A DNA stretch of 64,000 nt from Meandrina meandrites. Taxonomy: Eukaryota > Cnidaria > Anthozoa > Scleractinia > Meandrinidae. A program made the position numbers and the translations under genes. Below, in pieces: positions 25,270 to 37,537 of this stretch. The stretch's first letter is position 1. Each line of letters starts with the position of its first letter. The notes beneath the pieces are model-generated. The model made no database searches. It saw only the letters and a list, made by a program, of their open reading frames with translations, and was not told the origin of the DNA. The stretch covers positions 8,283,001 to 8,347,000 of the forward strand of contig OY855908.1 of NCBI GenBank assembly GCA_963693305.1. The letters are read 5' to 3'.

Positions 25270-28200
25270 TTCTGTTGTGCGCGTCATCTAGTCCCTGGAG
25301 GTTTACCAAATGACGAAATCAAGGCGCCATTTTGAATTGTATAACAATGGTATCAGATGGCTATAGCGTCACTTCAAACGCACTCACGTTTTCACTTTGA
25401 GAATGCTTAAAATATATTTCTTAAAGAAAATTATGACACAAAAACACATATCCCCCTGAGTAAACGTTGAAATACAAATTCGAGCAGATTAGATAATGGT
25501 AGTTAGAATTTTAATGAGCCGTCTCTTCTCTTAAGCTTCGGAAAAAGGCCGCGAGAAAGAAAGCAGCCACTATAATTGCTTTATTAAACTTCTCTGGTTG
25601 GATATGAACGTTTAGTATCTATTTATGCAAGTTCTCTCGGTGATTAATAGTCTTTATTTACTGTGATAAGCTATTCAGGATTGCATGCCGTGTATTCGTT
25701 GAAATGCAGAGTAAATGAGGTTTCATGACAGATAATTAAACTTATATTTGGAAAAGTAACCCTGCAACGTTGAAAGGTAAAACTTTATCAAAACGTTAGT
25801 TTTGAAAGCTAAACCTGTACAAGTGTACTTGGAAATGGGAAGTGCAAAGCGATTTTAAAACTTCGATTCTGAACATCACAGCTTTTCAACTGTTCACAAA
25901 TAACGTCGATAATTTATTCATTTTGAACAAAATAGAAATTGTACAATTGTACAAAAAATAACAACACTCCAATGTGAGATTACACTTATAAAGTGAGAGT
26001 TGGGATAACAGTTCCAACATAAAATTGGAGTGTTTAGCTCGCTCACAATAACTTGCTTTGAGATGATTGTGGACCCAAACATGTTATTTCGACAAGGGTG
26101 AGGTTCTATCAAGGGAGACCAATCATTTCTCCGTTAGGTAAGGAGTCACGAATATTACCGTCTTTTAAAATTCATAAGAGTTAGAACCACTAATTCATGC
26201 GCCGAAAATGTCCAGAATGGTGCAGAATTTACCGAAGGTGCCAAAGATGTGCCTTGTAAAGCTCAGGCACGACGAGCTAAGTCAGTCACACGTCATGCCC
26301 TTTTTTCCTATGTCCAGCCAAAGCAGTGACAGGACTAATCACCCGTGTCAAGCCTTTTATTAGTTCTCTTGTTCTGAAAAGCACTTACACGGTTTACAGT
26401 TAAAGGAAGAACGTCCCAGATCCGTCTAGAAGATTCCAGTTACTGCACTTCTCAATTATTTTTAGGTACGTATGGATGCACCTGCTGTGAAAACAAACAC
26501 TTGTTCGAAATTACTGACATGAAATGAAAACTGCCTATAACTTTACGAATGATACTTAATTTTCTAGTCACGTACGCAACAAATATACTTCGTTAGCTTC
26601 GTTAAGAGCTCACGCTTTTCGTTTCCTGTTCGGTAAATATTTTAATGAGAAACGGATACAGGAGGAATTAAGGCCAATCAGATTTCCTGTCACCATTTAG
26701 TTTCGTAGTGATGTTTTTCGGCACAACAACTGGTGTCCTTCGTCCTGATCGATTGGATAAAAGAAACCATGAACATTTTGCACTTAGACTCTCGAATTTA
26801 GCTGCAAAACTCCCGGTGTTGATTTTAGGAATAAACAAAAAAATTGTTTAAAATCGCGACACAGAGTACTGTTTTGGGTCCTATAAAAAGGGATAAAAAG
26901 TGGCAGTGAGAGTAGCAGTAAACTTATGTCCTCTGCTGTTGGCAGACAATAGTGAAAGCCAGTGGTTTCTTCTCAGCAGAACGTGTACCAGGTCTTAACG
27001 TCTTAAATGTTAACAACATTCACTGATTTGGAAGAGTGGCCAATTTAAATTAGCTTTTAGACTTGAATACTGCCTTCAAATGGGCACCCAACTGTGCTTT
27101 AGGTCTAGTTCGAAAACTCAACATTAGTTCTTATGTTTTATTAAATAGCGTATAACAGAATGACAAATTGAATACTGTTGATAGGATATTAAAGTAAGTT
27201 CATACCGTTGAAAATTCAAAATGAAGTACTTCTTTGAAATAAAAGGCGCTTGTTAGATTGTTTCTCCACACAACAGTTATTTTTGTTTTGAAGGCCCAGA
27301 GCTATGAGATACTCAAGGTTATCAGGAAGCATGCTTCCCTCTTTTAGCGTTTGTCCATTTCTGTCAAGAATCCGTGCCAAGTTACCTAAGCTAACATTTA
27401 GTTTTGTTGTAGATTACCAAATTTAACCTACGCATGCGTTGAAAAGGATTGCTGAAGACGTCAAACCTATCGCTCAGATACAGTCACGATCAGATTACCT
27501 AAGTGTGCCGGGAGCAAGGTATTTTATGACGTTTTCGCAGCTAATATAAACATAACCGTCTTGACCTTGGTGGCTTGCAGTTTATGCATTTCATAGAAAA
27601 GTACAAGAAAATTTGCGATACCGGATCATCTGGGTTGTCGAACTGATGTCGTCGAACGATTGCCTAAATAATTGACGTTAATGTAATAATTAGGAGAATC
27701 CGTATAAGGCACTGTAGTTCACACGTCAAACTCGATCGTACTGAGGGGTCGGTGGCCATTGTACACAGAGAATCTTTGTTCTCATTATGTATTGATAATT
27801 ACTGATCAGAAAACAATTGGCGAGCGGCAAAAGTAGTAAGCGTGTCGCCTCTTGAGTGCCATTTGTGAGGTGTAGGATTTGAAAGGACTTAGAAAACCGC
27901 TGCAAAGAGACATTTAGCTTTCTCTGCTCGGGGCCTTTTTTCGCAGGTGGGTGAAATAAGCAGTCGCTCTCAGGTCTGCAAATCCAAACTGCTTAAGGAA
28001 AACTCATTTTGCAGAGTGAGAACTCTTTTTGGATTTTAAGATGTTACTTGTAAACAAAACAGGTCTTTAATTACAATGAACTAGCACCGTATGCTAGTTA
28101 ATTGCTATGAGGGTTGAATGGATGGTAGATCAAGAACGCAAAGAAACATTAATCTAACTTCTTCAGGATACTATTATGTATTTAAACGTTTTGCCCGAAG

Positions 28201-28465
28201 TAAATTTGATTTTTTTCATTTCTATAACGAGAGCCTATCCGTTTAATTAGGAAGCCACACTCCATTTATTTTTTTCTGTACCACTTTTAATTGAATCAAA
28301 AACTGCAGCGTTGCACGAGACATATCATAACCCTAGCAGTGATTTTTTTGGGAGTTATTGTTCGCCTTGTCTTTAACATGCTTAATACAAGCCGACTCGA
28401 GTAATTAAATAGATAACAGACTAAAGAGCCGCTTTTAGTTCTAATTCGAAACTGTTTCTTTCCCT
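25270..28465. other. Intergenic stretch upstream of the cystine-knot gene
   Basis: No supported gene. A CAAAATGGCGCC word lies on the minus strand at 25323-25334, but its ATG stops after three codons. A weak inverted pair ACACTCCAATGT / ATTGGAGTGTTT lies near 25964-26036. The promoter and 5' exon of the cystine-knot gene should lie somewhere here but were not located. Confidence 0.4.
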
Positions 28466-28479
28466 ACAGGCGTTTTAAA

Positions 28480-28842
28480 ATGTTGCTTTCAGTTTCCAAA
28501 GTGTTGGTTGGGATGTTGCTGTTCGTTATCATCACGGCCGCTAAACCAAAACACAGACAATATCGGCCAAGAGTAAATTCGGATTGCAGAAAAGCATCGG
28601 GCTTCCTCCACATGCAAAGGGATGAATGCACGTTCAAAATTCCAACTGTTGGTTGTCGTGGCGTCTGCTTGTCGTCGGCAAAACCTTTCAGCCATAGAAC
28701 TGGATTTGCTTCAAGTTGTTCGTGCTGTGCACCCACCAAATCTACCATAAGAGAAAAGACATTCTCTTGCCGAGGAGTGAGAAAAGTGATTCGCTACCCA
28801 GTAGCAATAGAGTGCGTCTGCAGACCGTGTTTAAACGGCTGA
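28480..28842 (+). CDS. Secreted cystine-knot protein, bursicon/glycoprotein-hormone-like
   Basis: The ATG lies 10 bp after an acceptor (TTTCCCTACAG|G at 28469/28470), so a 5' noncoding exon is likely. The 120-residue product begins with a hydrophobic signal peptide (about residues 1-21), then a short basic segment, then a compact domain with exactly 11 cysteines. Key spacing is C-R-G-V-C (the C-x-G-x-C of cystine-knot rings), S-C-S-C-C, a lone Cys, and the closing E-C-V-C-R-P-C. Bursicon subunits also have 11 cysteines, an SC.CC motif and a C-x-C-R-P-C end; GPA2/GPB5 and DAN/CTCK domains share the ring but match the ends less well. It probably acts as an extracellular dimer on an LGR-type receptor; that role is inference from the family. 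The whole mature domain is in one exon. Confidence 0.75.
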   Translation: MLLSVSKVLVGMLLFVIITAAKPKHRQYRPRVNSDCRKASGFLHMQRDECTFKIPTVGCRGVCLSSAKPFSHRTGFASSCSCCAPTKSTIREKTFSCRGVRKVIRYPVAIECVCRPCLNG

Positions 28843-30398
28843 CAGTATGTGTCCGTGTTCGTGTGAAGTTTTGGTGCAAAGGAATGATTTCTCATCTTGC
28901 GAGGAGACTAGAATCAAAATCTAGACTTGCGTTAATTCAAAACATCGAGTGAATAATAGATCAATAACATTTGAGTGGGATTGGAACAGCAGCCGTATTT
29001 TAAGAATTGTATTTCAAGCTTGGAAGTGTTTCGAAGGGCTCTTTACCAACACGTGAATGTCGCAGAGCAACACTGATGACTGGTAAAGGTACATTTACAT
29101 TATTGCCTTAAGTGGTTGTTATATATCCGGTCGTCTATTGTATTTGTGATTTTACTTTTGCAACTAACTGCACGTGAGTAACATTGGTTTTCTTTAGAAT
29201 GTATTAAACGTTTTAATAGCAGCAGAGAACATTGTACTGTTTATGATAGAACTTTTATACATAATGCAAAGAGAAACGGCTAAGAATTACGCCACGGTGT
29301 ACGGCCATTGTGGAAGACCTGGTTTGGCAGGCAGCACGGTTAACGGTTAAACAGGGCGTGAAAAATCCCTACGGTATTTTCCTAGCATCAAAATAATTTG
29401 ATATTATTTAAAATATTTGCGAGTTTAAGAGCTATTCATTTATTTTGAGATGTTTTTCATTGCAGAAGGCAATTAAAATTAACATGAATTAGACTGCTGT
29501 TGCCTACGGCGTGTTTCGGTCCCATGAACAATTTATGTAAAGTTAATTTCGTTTCTATTTAGCAGAACTAACGCCGAATATCGATTATAAAAAAAAGGAA
29601 AAGCACAGTAGGAAACCCAAATGTCAACGCTAGGCTAGAGGTAATAATACGGCGAAAACCATACCGTATAAACTGTGTGCATAAAAGGGTTGATTATTTA
29701 TAAAAGGATTATTTGTGTATAGATTTAAACGCCTTTGAATAATTGTAAATACTGTAAATCAATTTCTCTTATTGAGTATACGTAATAAAAAAATCTAGTT
29801 ATTGTAAATTATGTCTATAAAAACGGTAGATGCTGTTGATTAGAGACAGTCTTTGTTTGTGGCTTTACAAAGGATAATCAAGCCCAAATGAAAGCCGACG
29901 ACTAATTGCTCATTCGCAATTTATGATAACTTAAATATGAATAACAATTTAGTAACAATGCGAAAATTGTGAGCAGCATATCGTATATTTAAGAACTAAA
30001 CAATATGAAATATCATGGTAGATAACAAGAAGAAGGAAAATAAAGTACTATTCTTGTTCAAATGGAATACTGTGTCATGGTAAGCTTGTTCATGGCCCAG
30101 AAATGGGCACAATGCAAAACAATTTACGCGTTGTACAATTGACTCAGGCAGTTTTTAATTGCTGTTTGGCAAATGCACAAGTACGCCAGCTTAAAAAAAG
30201 TGTTCTTGTTGAAAGTAGTGAAAAGGAACAGTTTGCCAGGTACAAATGTCCGAAACGCTCCTATCGGTAACACTGAGCACGTCATAACTTGTTTGGTCTC
30301 TTAGCTTTGTATACCGCAAAATTCCAAAAAGAAGCCTCCCCTCCCCACCCCACAAATATCAGAAGCAAAAATCCTGCCATAAATAAGCCCTCCTGTAT
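28843..30398. other. Intergenic stretch, no gene seen
   Basis: AT-rich DNA following the cystine-knot gene; its 3' end must lie here, but I could not pick a single poly(A) site. No repeat or RNA structure stands out. Confidence 0.4.
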
Positions 30399-30510
30399 GT
30401 AAGCCCATGGGGGACTATTCAGCACTCAGTTGATGTTGTGAGACTTCTCATTTTTTCATACATGAAGTATAAATCGCACTTCACATTTTTTTTTCAAGTT
30501 AAAAAAATGT

Positions 30511-30583
30511 GTCAACAATAGGATTTGAATCCGGGCCGTCGGGATTACCGCGCGGGAACTCTATCCACTAGGCTACCGACGAC
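30511..30583 (-). repeat. tRNA-like sequence inside TIR element
   Basis: On the minus strand there is an A box TAGCCTAGTGG (30575-30565) and a B-box-like GGATTCAAATCC (30532-30521) at tRNA spacing. The anticodon arm does not fold normally, so this is a tRNA-derived relic or SINE head, not a working tRNA gene. Confidence 0.6.
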
Positions 30584-30654
30584 CAGCTGCAAGAAACCGT
30601 AAAATTTTGGCTATATATTCTAACCTCAATATAAAGCTAACCGCAAGCAAACTA

Positions 30655-30785
30655 AGCTAACGTAGGCTAACCGGAGTGCTTTTTAGGCTAAACGGAGTGC
30701 TAGTAGGCTAACCGGAGTGCATAGTAGGCTAACCGACGTGTATAGTAGGCTAACCGCAGTGCTAAATAGGCTAACCGGAGTGCTG
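30655..30785 (+). repeat. Minisatellite, about six copies of TAGGCTAACCGGAGTGC
   Basis: Units of 17-21 bp repeat with small spacers (TTTT, TAG, ATAG, TAAA) and substitutions in the CCGGAGTGC half. The array lies wholly inside the inverted-repeat element. Confidence 0.75.
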
Positions 30786-30967
30786 TTTTGTATTCACTAC
30801 ATGAACTGAGTGTTACGTGGTATAAAATGTCATGAGGTGTCTCCCTATTGTCTCACAACATCAACTGAGTGCAGAATAGTCACTCCCGTAAGCCCATGGT
30901 CTTATTTAGTTACAAAAAGTTTAGTTCTATAGAAGGGTATAGCTTTTCCGATTATAAGCTCCTATTG

Positions 30968-31580
30968 TAGGGCTTGTTTTGTATTTTACATTGTTAGAGA
31001 ATGCTCAGAGCGACTGCAGGACGTTTTTTGGGGTTTCATATCGTTATGTTTAGAAATTTTACCATGTGGCATTCTTGTATCAGCCACAGTATCCAGTCCA
31101 AATGGACAAGCCGCCTGTAAATAAGCCCTCCCAACAAATAAGCCCATCCGAAAGGCGGACGTTATGCAAATATTTGGAAACCGATGCGTTTATACACCAC
31201 AAAAAGTCAGCCAAAAAAATTAGGGCTTGTTTTGTATTTTACATTGTTAGAGAATGCTCAGAGCGACTGCAGGACTTGTTTTTGGGTTTCATATCGTTAT
31301 GTTTAGAGGCTTTACTATGTGGCATTCTTGTATGCACCAAAACAAGTCAGCCACAGTATCCAGTCCAAATGGAAAAGCGCCTGTAAGTAAGCCCTCCCAA
31401 CAAATAAGCCCATCTGAAAGCCGGACGTTGTGCAAATATTTGGGAACCGATGCGTTCATGCACCACAAAAAGGCAACCACAGTATCCAGTCCAAATGGAA
31501 AAGCCCCCTGCAAATAAGCCCTCCCCACAAATAAGCCCATCTGAAAGTCGGGCGTTGTGTAAATACATGGGAACTGATAT
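30968..31580 (+). repeat. Tandem repeat, two full 253-267 bp units plus a partial third
   Basis: Unit 1 starts TAGGGCTTGTTTTGTATTTT at 30968 and unit 2 at 31221. The second half, CAGCCACAGTATCCAGTCCA, occurs at 31081, 31348 and (as CAACCACAG) 31474, so the third copy has only this half. The word AATAAGCCC recurs within each half. Long overlapping open frames on both strands come from the repeat and were not taken as genes. Confidence 0.75.
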
Positions 31581-31599
31581 GTGGGAACTTTTTTTCCGC

Positions 31600-32400
31600 A
31601 TCCCCAGAAAAATGTTCCAGTATTCATCTTCGGGTTTTCAGTCCCCTCAATATTTTAAGCAAAGGCATCAACTATACTAACTATGCAGGATTTAAAGGTC
31701 CGTTCGGGGACTACAAACGGGCTTCTCAGTTTTCTAAATTGCACTAAGGCGCAACCAGTTTGGGAACTCATTTGTTTTGACCTGTTGCCATTCTTCAAAA
31801 GCCTATGACGTGCCTTGTTTCGAGAAGTATAGTGGTTGCCTATATTTTGGTTCCTTAAGGCGGGGGTTCGCCTGAAGCCCGTTTTTCCACCGCGTAACTT
31901 GGGTTTAATGCGAATATCTCGCTCCCGTTTCAAACACTCTCAAAACCCTCTGTTCATCCCACAAATCTATGTTTAGCGGTGTTTTGTAAATTTTTTGGTG
32001 ATTTTGGGGGATTTTTGGAAAGAGATAGTTTTTCTCAAAGGATTAGTAAAATTTGGAGAAATAATAAATATAAATGATTTAACGTAATTTTAAAATTAGA
32101 ATTTGAAGTTAAAAATTAGTAGATGGACACCCAAACAGTCCCCTGACAACCTGGGGTGCAACCTGGGGTGACCTTGCGAGGTCAGCTGTCTGGTGGTTTT
32201 CCAAAAATAATTTTCTTTCTTCTATCACTTCTTTAAAACTCTTAAAATTTCACTCAAATTCACCTTTACCCCCACCTTAACATAGGAAATTCCATGCGGG
32301 ACGAGTTAAAATTTAATTAACATTTTGGAAACAGAAATGGGGAACAGTCTATATTTTATACAGTTTATAGAAAAACTGAGATGATGCGCGTAATATGAAT
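31600..32400. other. Repeat-like intergenic DNA, not assigned
   Basis: GC-richer patches and a doubled AACCTGGGGTG at about 32149-32171 suggest further transposon remains. No ends or coding region could be defined. Confidence 0.35.
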
Positions 32401-32412
32401 GATCAGTAGCCA

Positions 32413-32550
32413 ATGATTATTGAACTGGAGAATGGCGTGACAATGGCCACTTCCCTCTATGGGACGCGCCTACATGGAATCACGGGAGTTGTGTTCGACA
32501 AAACATATCGAAGACTTGGCAATGCTGAATACAACTACCATGATTCTCTG
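32413..32550 (+). CDS. Possible orphan exon, unrecognised
   Basis: An ATG-initiated frame of 46-47 codons has a coding-like composition and ends at a good donor, CTGCAG|GTGCGT. The residues include YGTRLHGITGVVF and EYNYHDSLQ, which I do not recognise. No partner exon with matching phase was found downstream. It could be a first exon, a pseudogene fragment or chance. Confidence 0.25.
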
Positions 32551-32629
32551 CAGGTGCGTCTCATAGCGAGAATCGGGCATTGCAATCATTTTAAAATTAA
32601 AAGCAGTAGACTGTGCACGAATTTATAAA

Positions 32630-35600
32630 ACAACCTTCTTTAAATGTCGAAAGAAAACACTCAAAGGGCCGTGCAAATGACACGCCTTAGAGATATAATT
32701 TACACGCATTTTCATTCTTTAAAGAGACGACAAAAACGAGCAGCTAAGCAGCCATATATGCAACATATAACATGGTTCCTTTACGTATTTAATATTTATC
32801 ATGAAACAAAGCAATTAGCACTAATAAAATGAAAAACTAAGAAAGTAAATAAATAAATGTATAATAAAATATAAAAGGGCATCGAAGTGCTCTACTTACC
32901 TTTGTCCTCGCTAATAATTGCTAACCAAGCCAATATCTCCAACAAGGACTGATTCATCTAGTAAATTCCTATAAAAAACAAAATGACGATTCAGTCTACA
33001 GAAAATCTGTTTCAAACAACATATCAACTACTTCAGAATTCTTCTTCTATCAAAGTCAAAATTTCTGCATTCTTTTATGTGAAGGTCATCAAATAACAAC
33101 GCAATTATGAAAAAAATGTAGTTTTTTTTCTGGTTGTAAAGCTGAAACTTTTACTTAAAAAGAATTTTACTACTAGGAGCCGTTAAAGGCTACTTAGCTT
33201 AAATGTTGTCTCTGAAAGGAAAGATGAATGTTTGGTTCAGAGAGGAAGAAAGCTCCAGTGCATGACGTTAGGCATTCTTGTGGTCTCATCGACCCATTTG
33301 CTTAGAGACGGCGGCTTGGTATAAGAAATGTTACCATTCGATTGATCTGCCAATAAGGCGTTTTGAAATGTGGTAATTATCGACTTAAACAATGACGCAA
33401 AATATCGGTGCGAGGTACTTCGTACTCACCAATAATGATGATGCTTCTGTCATTCATGCTTGTTAGCCATCCCGATAAAAACTGCTTTTATAGTATGTTG
33501 ACAGCTTCCCGAACTCCAGTCAAAACAAAAAGTGCATATAGAACTCCTGCAACATTTGTTCTCTACTTCAGACTTTTGAATGCTGGCCAAGTTCCATAAC
33601 ACAACCTTCCAGAGTTGTGGATGAAATTATTGTTGTTTCTTGTAATTGCCACGACTGTTCACCATCAAGTTGTGTTTATAATTCAGCTATTGGTCATGTT
33701 TATACACAATTTCAGTGTCAGAGAAGTAACTTGCAGTACATCTGGAAAAAGCAACTTTATGATTTGATCGAGATTTGCGTTGAGAGAAAACTCTACACTC
33801 GGATAATAAGATCTTCAGCACATTCCGGAAAGGTCTTGTAAATGCGAGCTTGCAAATGCCTTCTTGGACGAATTCCTATCATTGCGCCAGCCCATTTGAT
33901 CAGAATTCTCGACATGCTTTCCAAACAAAAGAAGATACCTCAACCTCACTCGTCAATAATAGAAGTAAATTATTGCAAATGATTTTCCAATTTGTGTACA
34001 CTTAAGAATCTAATCATCTTAATTGCCATGGCCACGGCCATGGTTTTGGCATTCCCTCGTTCTCCGAGTGCATGGTATGGAAACCAACCAGTAAAGAGTG
34101 GGTTCCGGGTGTCTATGAGCTCATGAGTGCGTACTTGGGTGCAGAGTCAGCTACTTGAGCTTCTTCATTTACCATGAAATTAGTTTTGCAAGGGTCATCA
34201 AAGGAGCAGGGTGACTCAGGCGTTCCTTTCGCGGTGGACGTTTAGCAACTTTATTGGGGAGACAGTTGCCCAAAGGTGCTATCAGCAGAGTTAATCGTTT
34301 TACCCTTTGAGTGATTTAATTCAAGTTTGTCTGCTATTAATAAAAAAAGGAAGAAAACATATCCTTAGTACGCACAACTTGAAACTTAGGGTTCATACGT
34401 ATTTACGATGTCTTTACTCTCACTTTACTCGCATGCATCTGAGTGTTGTATCAAATGAATAATGATAATTACAACTTTATTTAATGAGGTTAAAAACACA
34501 CCACAGCCGCGGACTAATAAACCTGTGGACCTCCTAAAATAGGCACAATAAAGTAATAAATGATTAGATTAAAGAAATAAAAATTCCTTGATATGTGTAT
34601 GGTGGAATGTGTGGAATGTGCATGGACCACAAGCCGTTTATAATCTCACGACGGCTCGTATCAGGCACCAAAGGAAAGCGAGAGAAAGTAATACAAATTA
34701 AGTTAGCTATTTTTTTAAAAAAAGATTTAAGTTAACTGAATTTGTTGATCAGAACAAATGATCAACAACGATGTTTTCGTAAATCTGCTGTGTCATCTCA
34801 TTTACCAAATTTAAAACCCGTTGGTCCGCAGCTGTGGAATTTTGTGACATAATGTTTGGATCAAGCAAAAGAACAGTATTGTTAATGCCGATGAAGGTCC
34901 TTTTATTTTACACTGAGTTTTACACAAGTTAAAAACAATACTTTCATGTTTTACGAAAATTTGACGCGTTCATGTGGAACGTCATACATAAGCACTGATA
35001 ACTAAATAAAAGATTTCTCAATGCGAACAGGTTCGCTTTTAATAAATAAATAAAGAAAATGATTTAGGAAATGATAAAGTGACACAGGTCCTTCGCAAAA
35101 TACTCGTTAAGAAAAACAGTGATTTCATTATTTAGGGGGGCCATGTATCATAGTAAGATATTTTTCGATGCAGGAGACTTATTAAAAATTGATAGTAAAT
35201 GGAATTACGTTGTTTTAGTTTCTGGAATAGAGGAGTAATCAGGCATGGCTCTTGTAAGAACCTGTTCAAACAGTAAATGAGATGCTTGCTGTTGGCAGCC
35301 GATCGATTTTTTGTGATTAGAATATTATTTCGTCACGGAGCCAAGACTCAACAATAGAAGTCAAAAGGCTTCAGGAAAACAGATACAAAGGACTTTATAT
35401 GAAGGAATAGTTTTGGCAAATACACAGGAATCCCGGCACTTGGAAACTTGCGCTCTGCTTCTTTCGAACTTCTACAAGTACAAGCACTTGTATGGCTAGT
35501 TTTCATTCACAAAGTCAGTTAAAGATTCCACCGAAGTCTTCATTTAAGGTACATTGTAGATGAGTCCATCTGTTGTTATTTTTGGCCTAAAAAGGACCTC

Positions 35601-37095
35601 TTATCTATCACTAGTTCTCGCTTTGCAGGGGGTGAAACAAAGAATTTTTGCCTTCAGGTGTTTGGTTCCAGATTGGTAACCGAAAACAAAGCTCCCAGTT
35701 TACAATTGTAGTGGAAAATGTAAACAACTTTTTGCCTCGATTGATGGAGGTGCCTAACAAAAGATTCTATCTCAGTTCCCACGCTCCTAAAAGCTTTTTC
35801 TCTGTGATGCAATTAACATGTTAATTTAACTGTAGTTCTGTGTGTTCCCATATACATTGAGCAATTATAAAGGTGCTTTGTCTATTGGTTTTGATAACAT
35901 GCGTGGTCATGTGGCCATAGTTGTTCTAAACACTACCTAAACCAGCTTTATTTTACCCTAGATGGAACGTGTAATTAATCAAACGTCTTAGCCCAGGAGA
36001 ATACTTCGAACTTGTTCAGTGAAACAAGATCAACATTTGAACCTATTCCTCACACGGCCTTTAATTCCCAAAATTCAAGTCACGAGGAAACAAAAGGGAA
36101 AACTGTTTTAATATCGAACTAATTGTTCATCAAAAATGTTGACAATGGGGCTTACGAGCCTTGTAAGAAGTGGCAGTTGAAGCAGATACTGGGGAAGTGG
36201 AATTTGACATAGTGTTACTGAAGGTTTTGGACGTTCTCGAGAGTTGCGGTTGCTTACTTTCCAGGTTTTTTTTTCAACAAAAGCAAAGTCAGGGAGTACG
36301 ATTTCATTTACGGGGTACAATTGCCGTACATAAAAAGGCAGTTTTAATTTCCTGTTGCTTGACCTTTTGAACTGGATGTTAAATTGAAATACTCAGCTTG
36401 CACATGGCAATTAAAGGATATTTAGAAAAAACAAAACAAAAGAAAAAACACATCGTCAAATTTGTGAAGTGCACGACATATAAAAAAAAAAATGAAGAGG
36501 AAGGAAATATTTCATAGAAGCAACTAGTTTCTGTTGACAATATTTATTACAAATTTCCTTACTAAGGATTACCATTGGCATATAATGCCTGTTCCAAGCA
36601 TGGTGAATTGCTAAAAATTATTCCATTTCACTTGAATAGAATATAATACTCATAAACAATAAGCAACTAATGCGATATCCCAACAAGCAGTACAAAAGAA
36701 CAGAAGGAAATCTGCTCATATTCATTTAACCCTACAGCGGGGATAATCTGGGCACTAGCTACTGACAAACCGCAGAATATTTAAAAAACAATTTTTACGT
36801 TAGACAAAAAGAAGCTTCTTAGATTTACAACTGGAAGAATTTCGAAAGATGATCACTTCATTATATCCCCGCCAACCTCAAGCTATTTACAACGGCTTTT
36901 GTTATTCATCTATGCACAACACAAACTGAGGTAACGGAAACGCCTAACCTTCGGTATTAATTTATAATAAATATTACATAAAAGCTACTATTTCCAAATT
37001 TCCTGCGAATGAAACAAATATACATATTTTTTTCTTATTTCTGGCCTTGTGTGCTATCGCAAGAAAATTTCCGCTGTGTTGTCTTGCGCCTTGTG
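32630..37095. other. Intergenic stretch, no gene seen
   Basis: AT-rich; open frames are short and overlap on opposite strands. A perfect 10-bp hairpin TTGTTGATCA/TGATCAACAA lies at about 34742-34768, and a short palindrome CCATGGCCACGGCCATGG at about 34026-34043. The segment at 34445-34700 resembles a reversed LINE 3' end in style only. Confidence 0.4.
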
Positions 37096-37099
37096 CTTT

Positions 37100-37339
37100 A
37101 AGGGGTATCGAATGGTCTTTGCGAGCATGCGAGCACAGCGTTTTTCTTTGTGAGCACGAGCATTGACAAAAGTTAGACTTGAAAGCAGCGACCATTTTCA
37201 AACAACTACCTCCACTAAAAACCGAGCATGCGAAATATTGGAGCAAACGAGAACTCACTAAAATTTTGCGAGCATTTCGAGCAGAAGCCTAATTTTGCGA
37301 GCACTACAAAATTTCGAGAGACCCTTCATAACCCCTCTT
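37100..37339. mobile_element. MITE with imperfect 20-bp inverted ends
   Basis: AAGGGGTATCGAATGGTCT at the left pairs imperfectly with AGACCCTTCATAACCCCTCT at the right. The interior repeats the words GCGAGCATGCGAGCAC and TTTTGCGAGCA in several places. No coding capacity. Confidence 0.5.
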
Positions 37340-37537
37340 TAAATTTCTACGTTTCTTTCATTTTTTTTCACTATTTTTTAAAGTAAACTATTGCATTACA
37401 TTACTGCTTTTAGGATAGTGTCAATCGCACTGAAACTAGAAGTTCTTGACGAGTAATAAAGTTATAAAAAGCTTTTTTCTCGTCGTTAGTGAATGTACAT
37501 GTGAGCATCGAATATGGATAAAGTTTCCACTTTCTGC

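Larger units (their letters stand above)
30411..30887. mobile_element. 477-bp TIR element carrying a tRNA-like sequence and a minisatellite
   Basis: Inverted ends GACTATTCAGCACTCAGTTG (30413 onward) and its near-complement (ending about 30883) extend through GATGTTGTGAGAC, about 34 bp each. The 12-bp word GTAAGCCCATGG flanks both sides exactly (30399-30410 and 30888-30899), consistent with a target duplication. Inside are a minus-strand tRNA-like unit (30511-30583) and an array of TAGGCTAACCGGAGTGC units. No open frame for a transposase. Confidence 0.75.

Noticed and set aside
31066..31627. Frames of 76-112 codons on both strands
   Set aside because: They follow the tandem repeat units and appear in three frames with similar length, which is typical of repeats lacking stops.
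34790..34860. Possible reverse-transcriptase C-terminus (frame with P-Q-L-W-N-F)
   Set aside because: Only about 25 codons with a loose resemblance; not enough to call a LINE.
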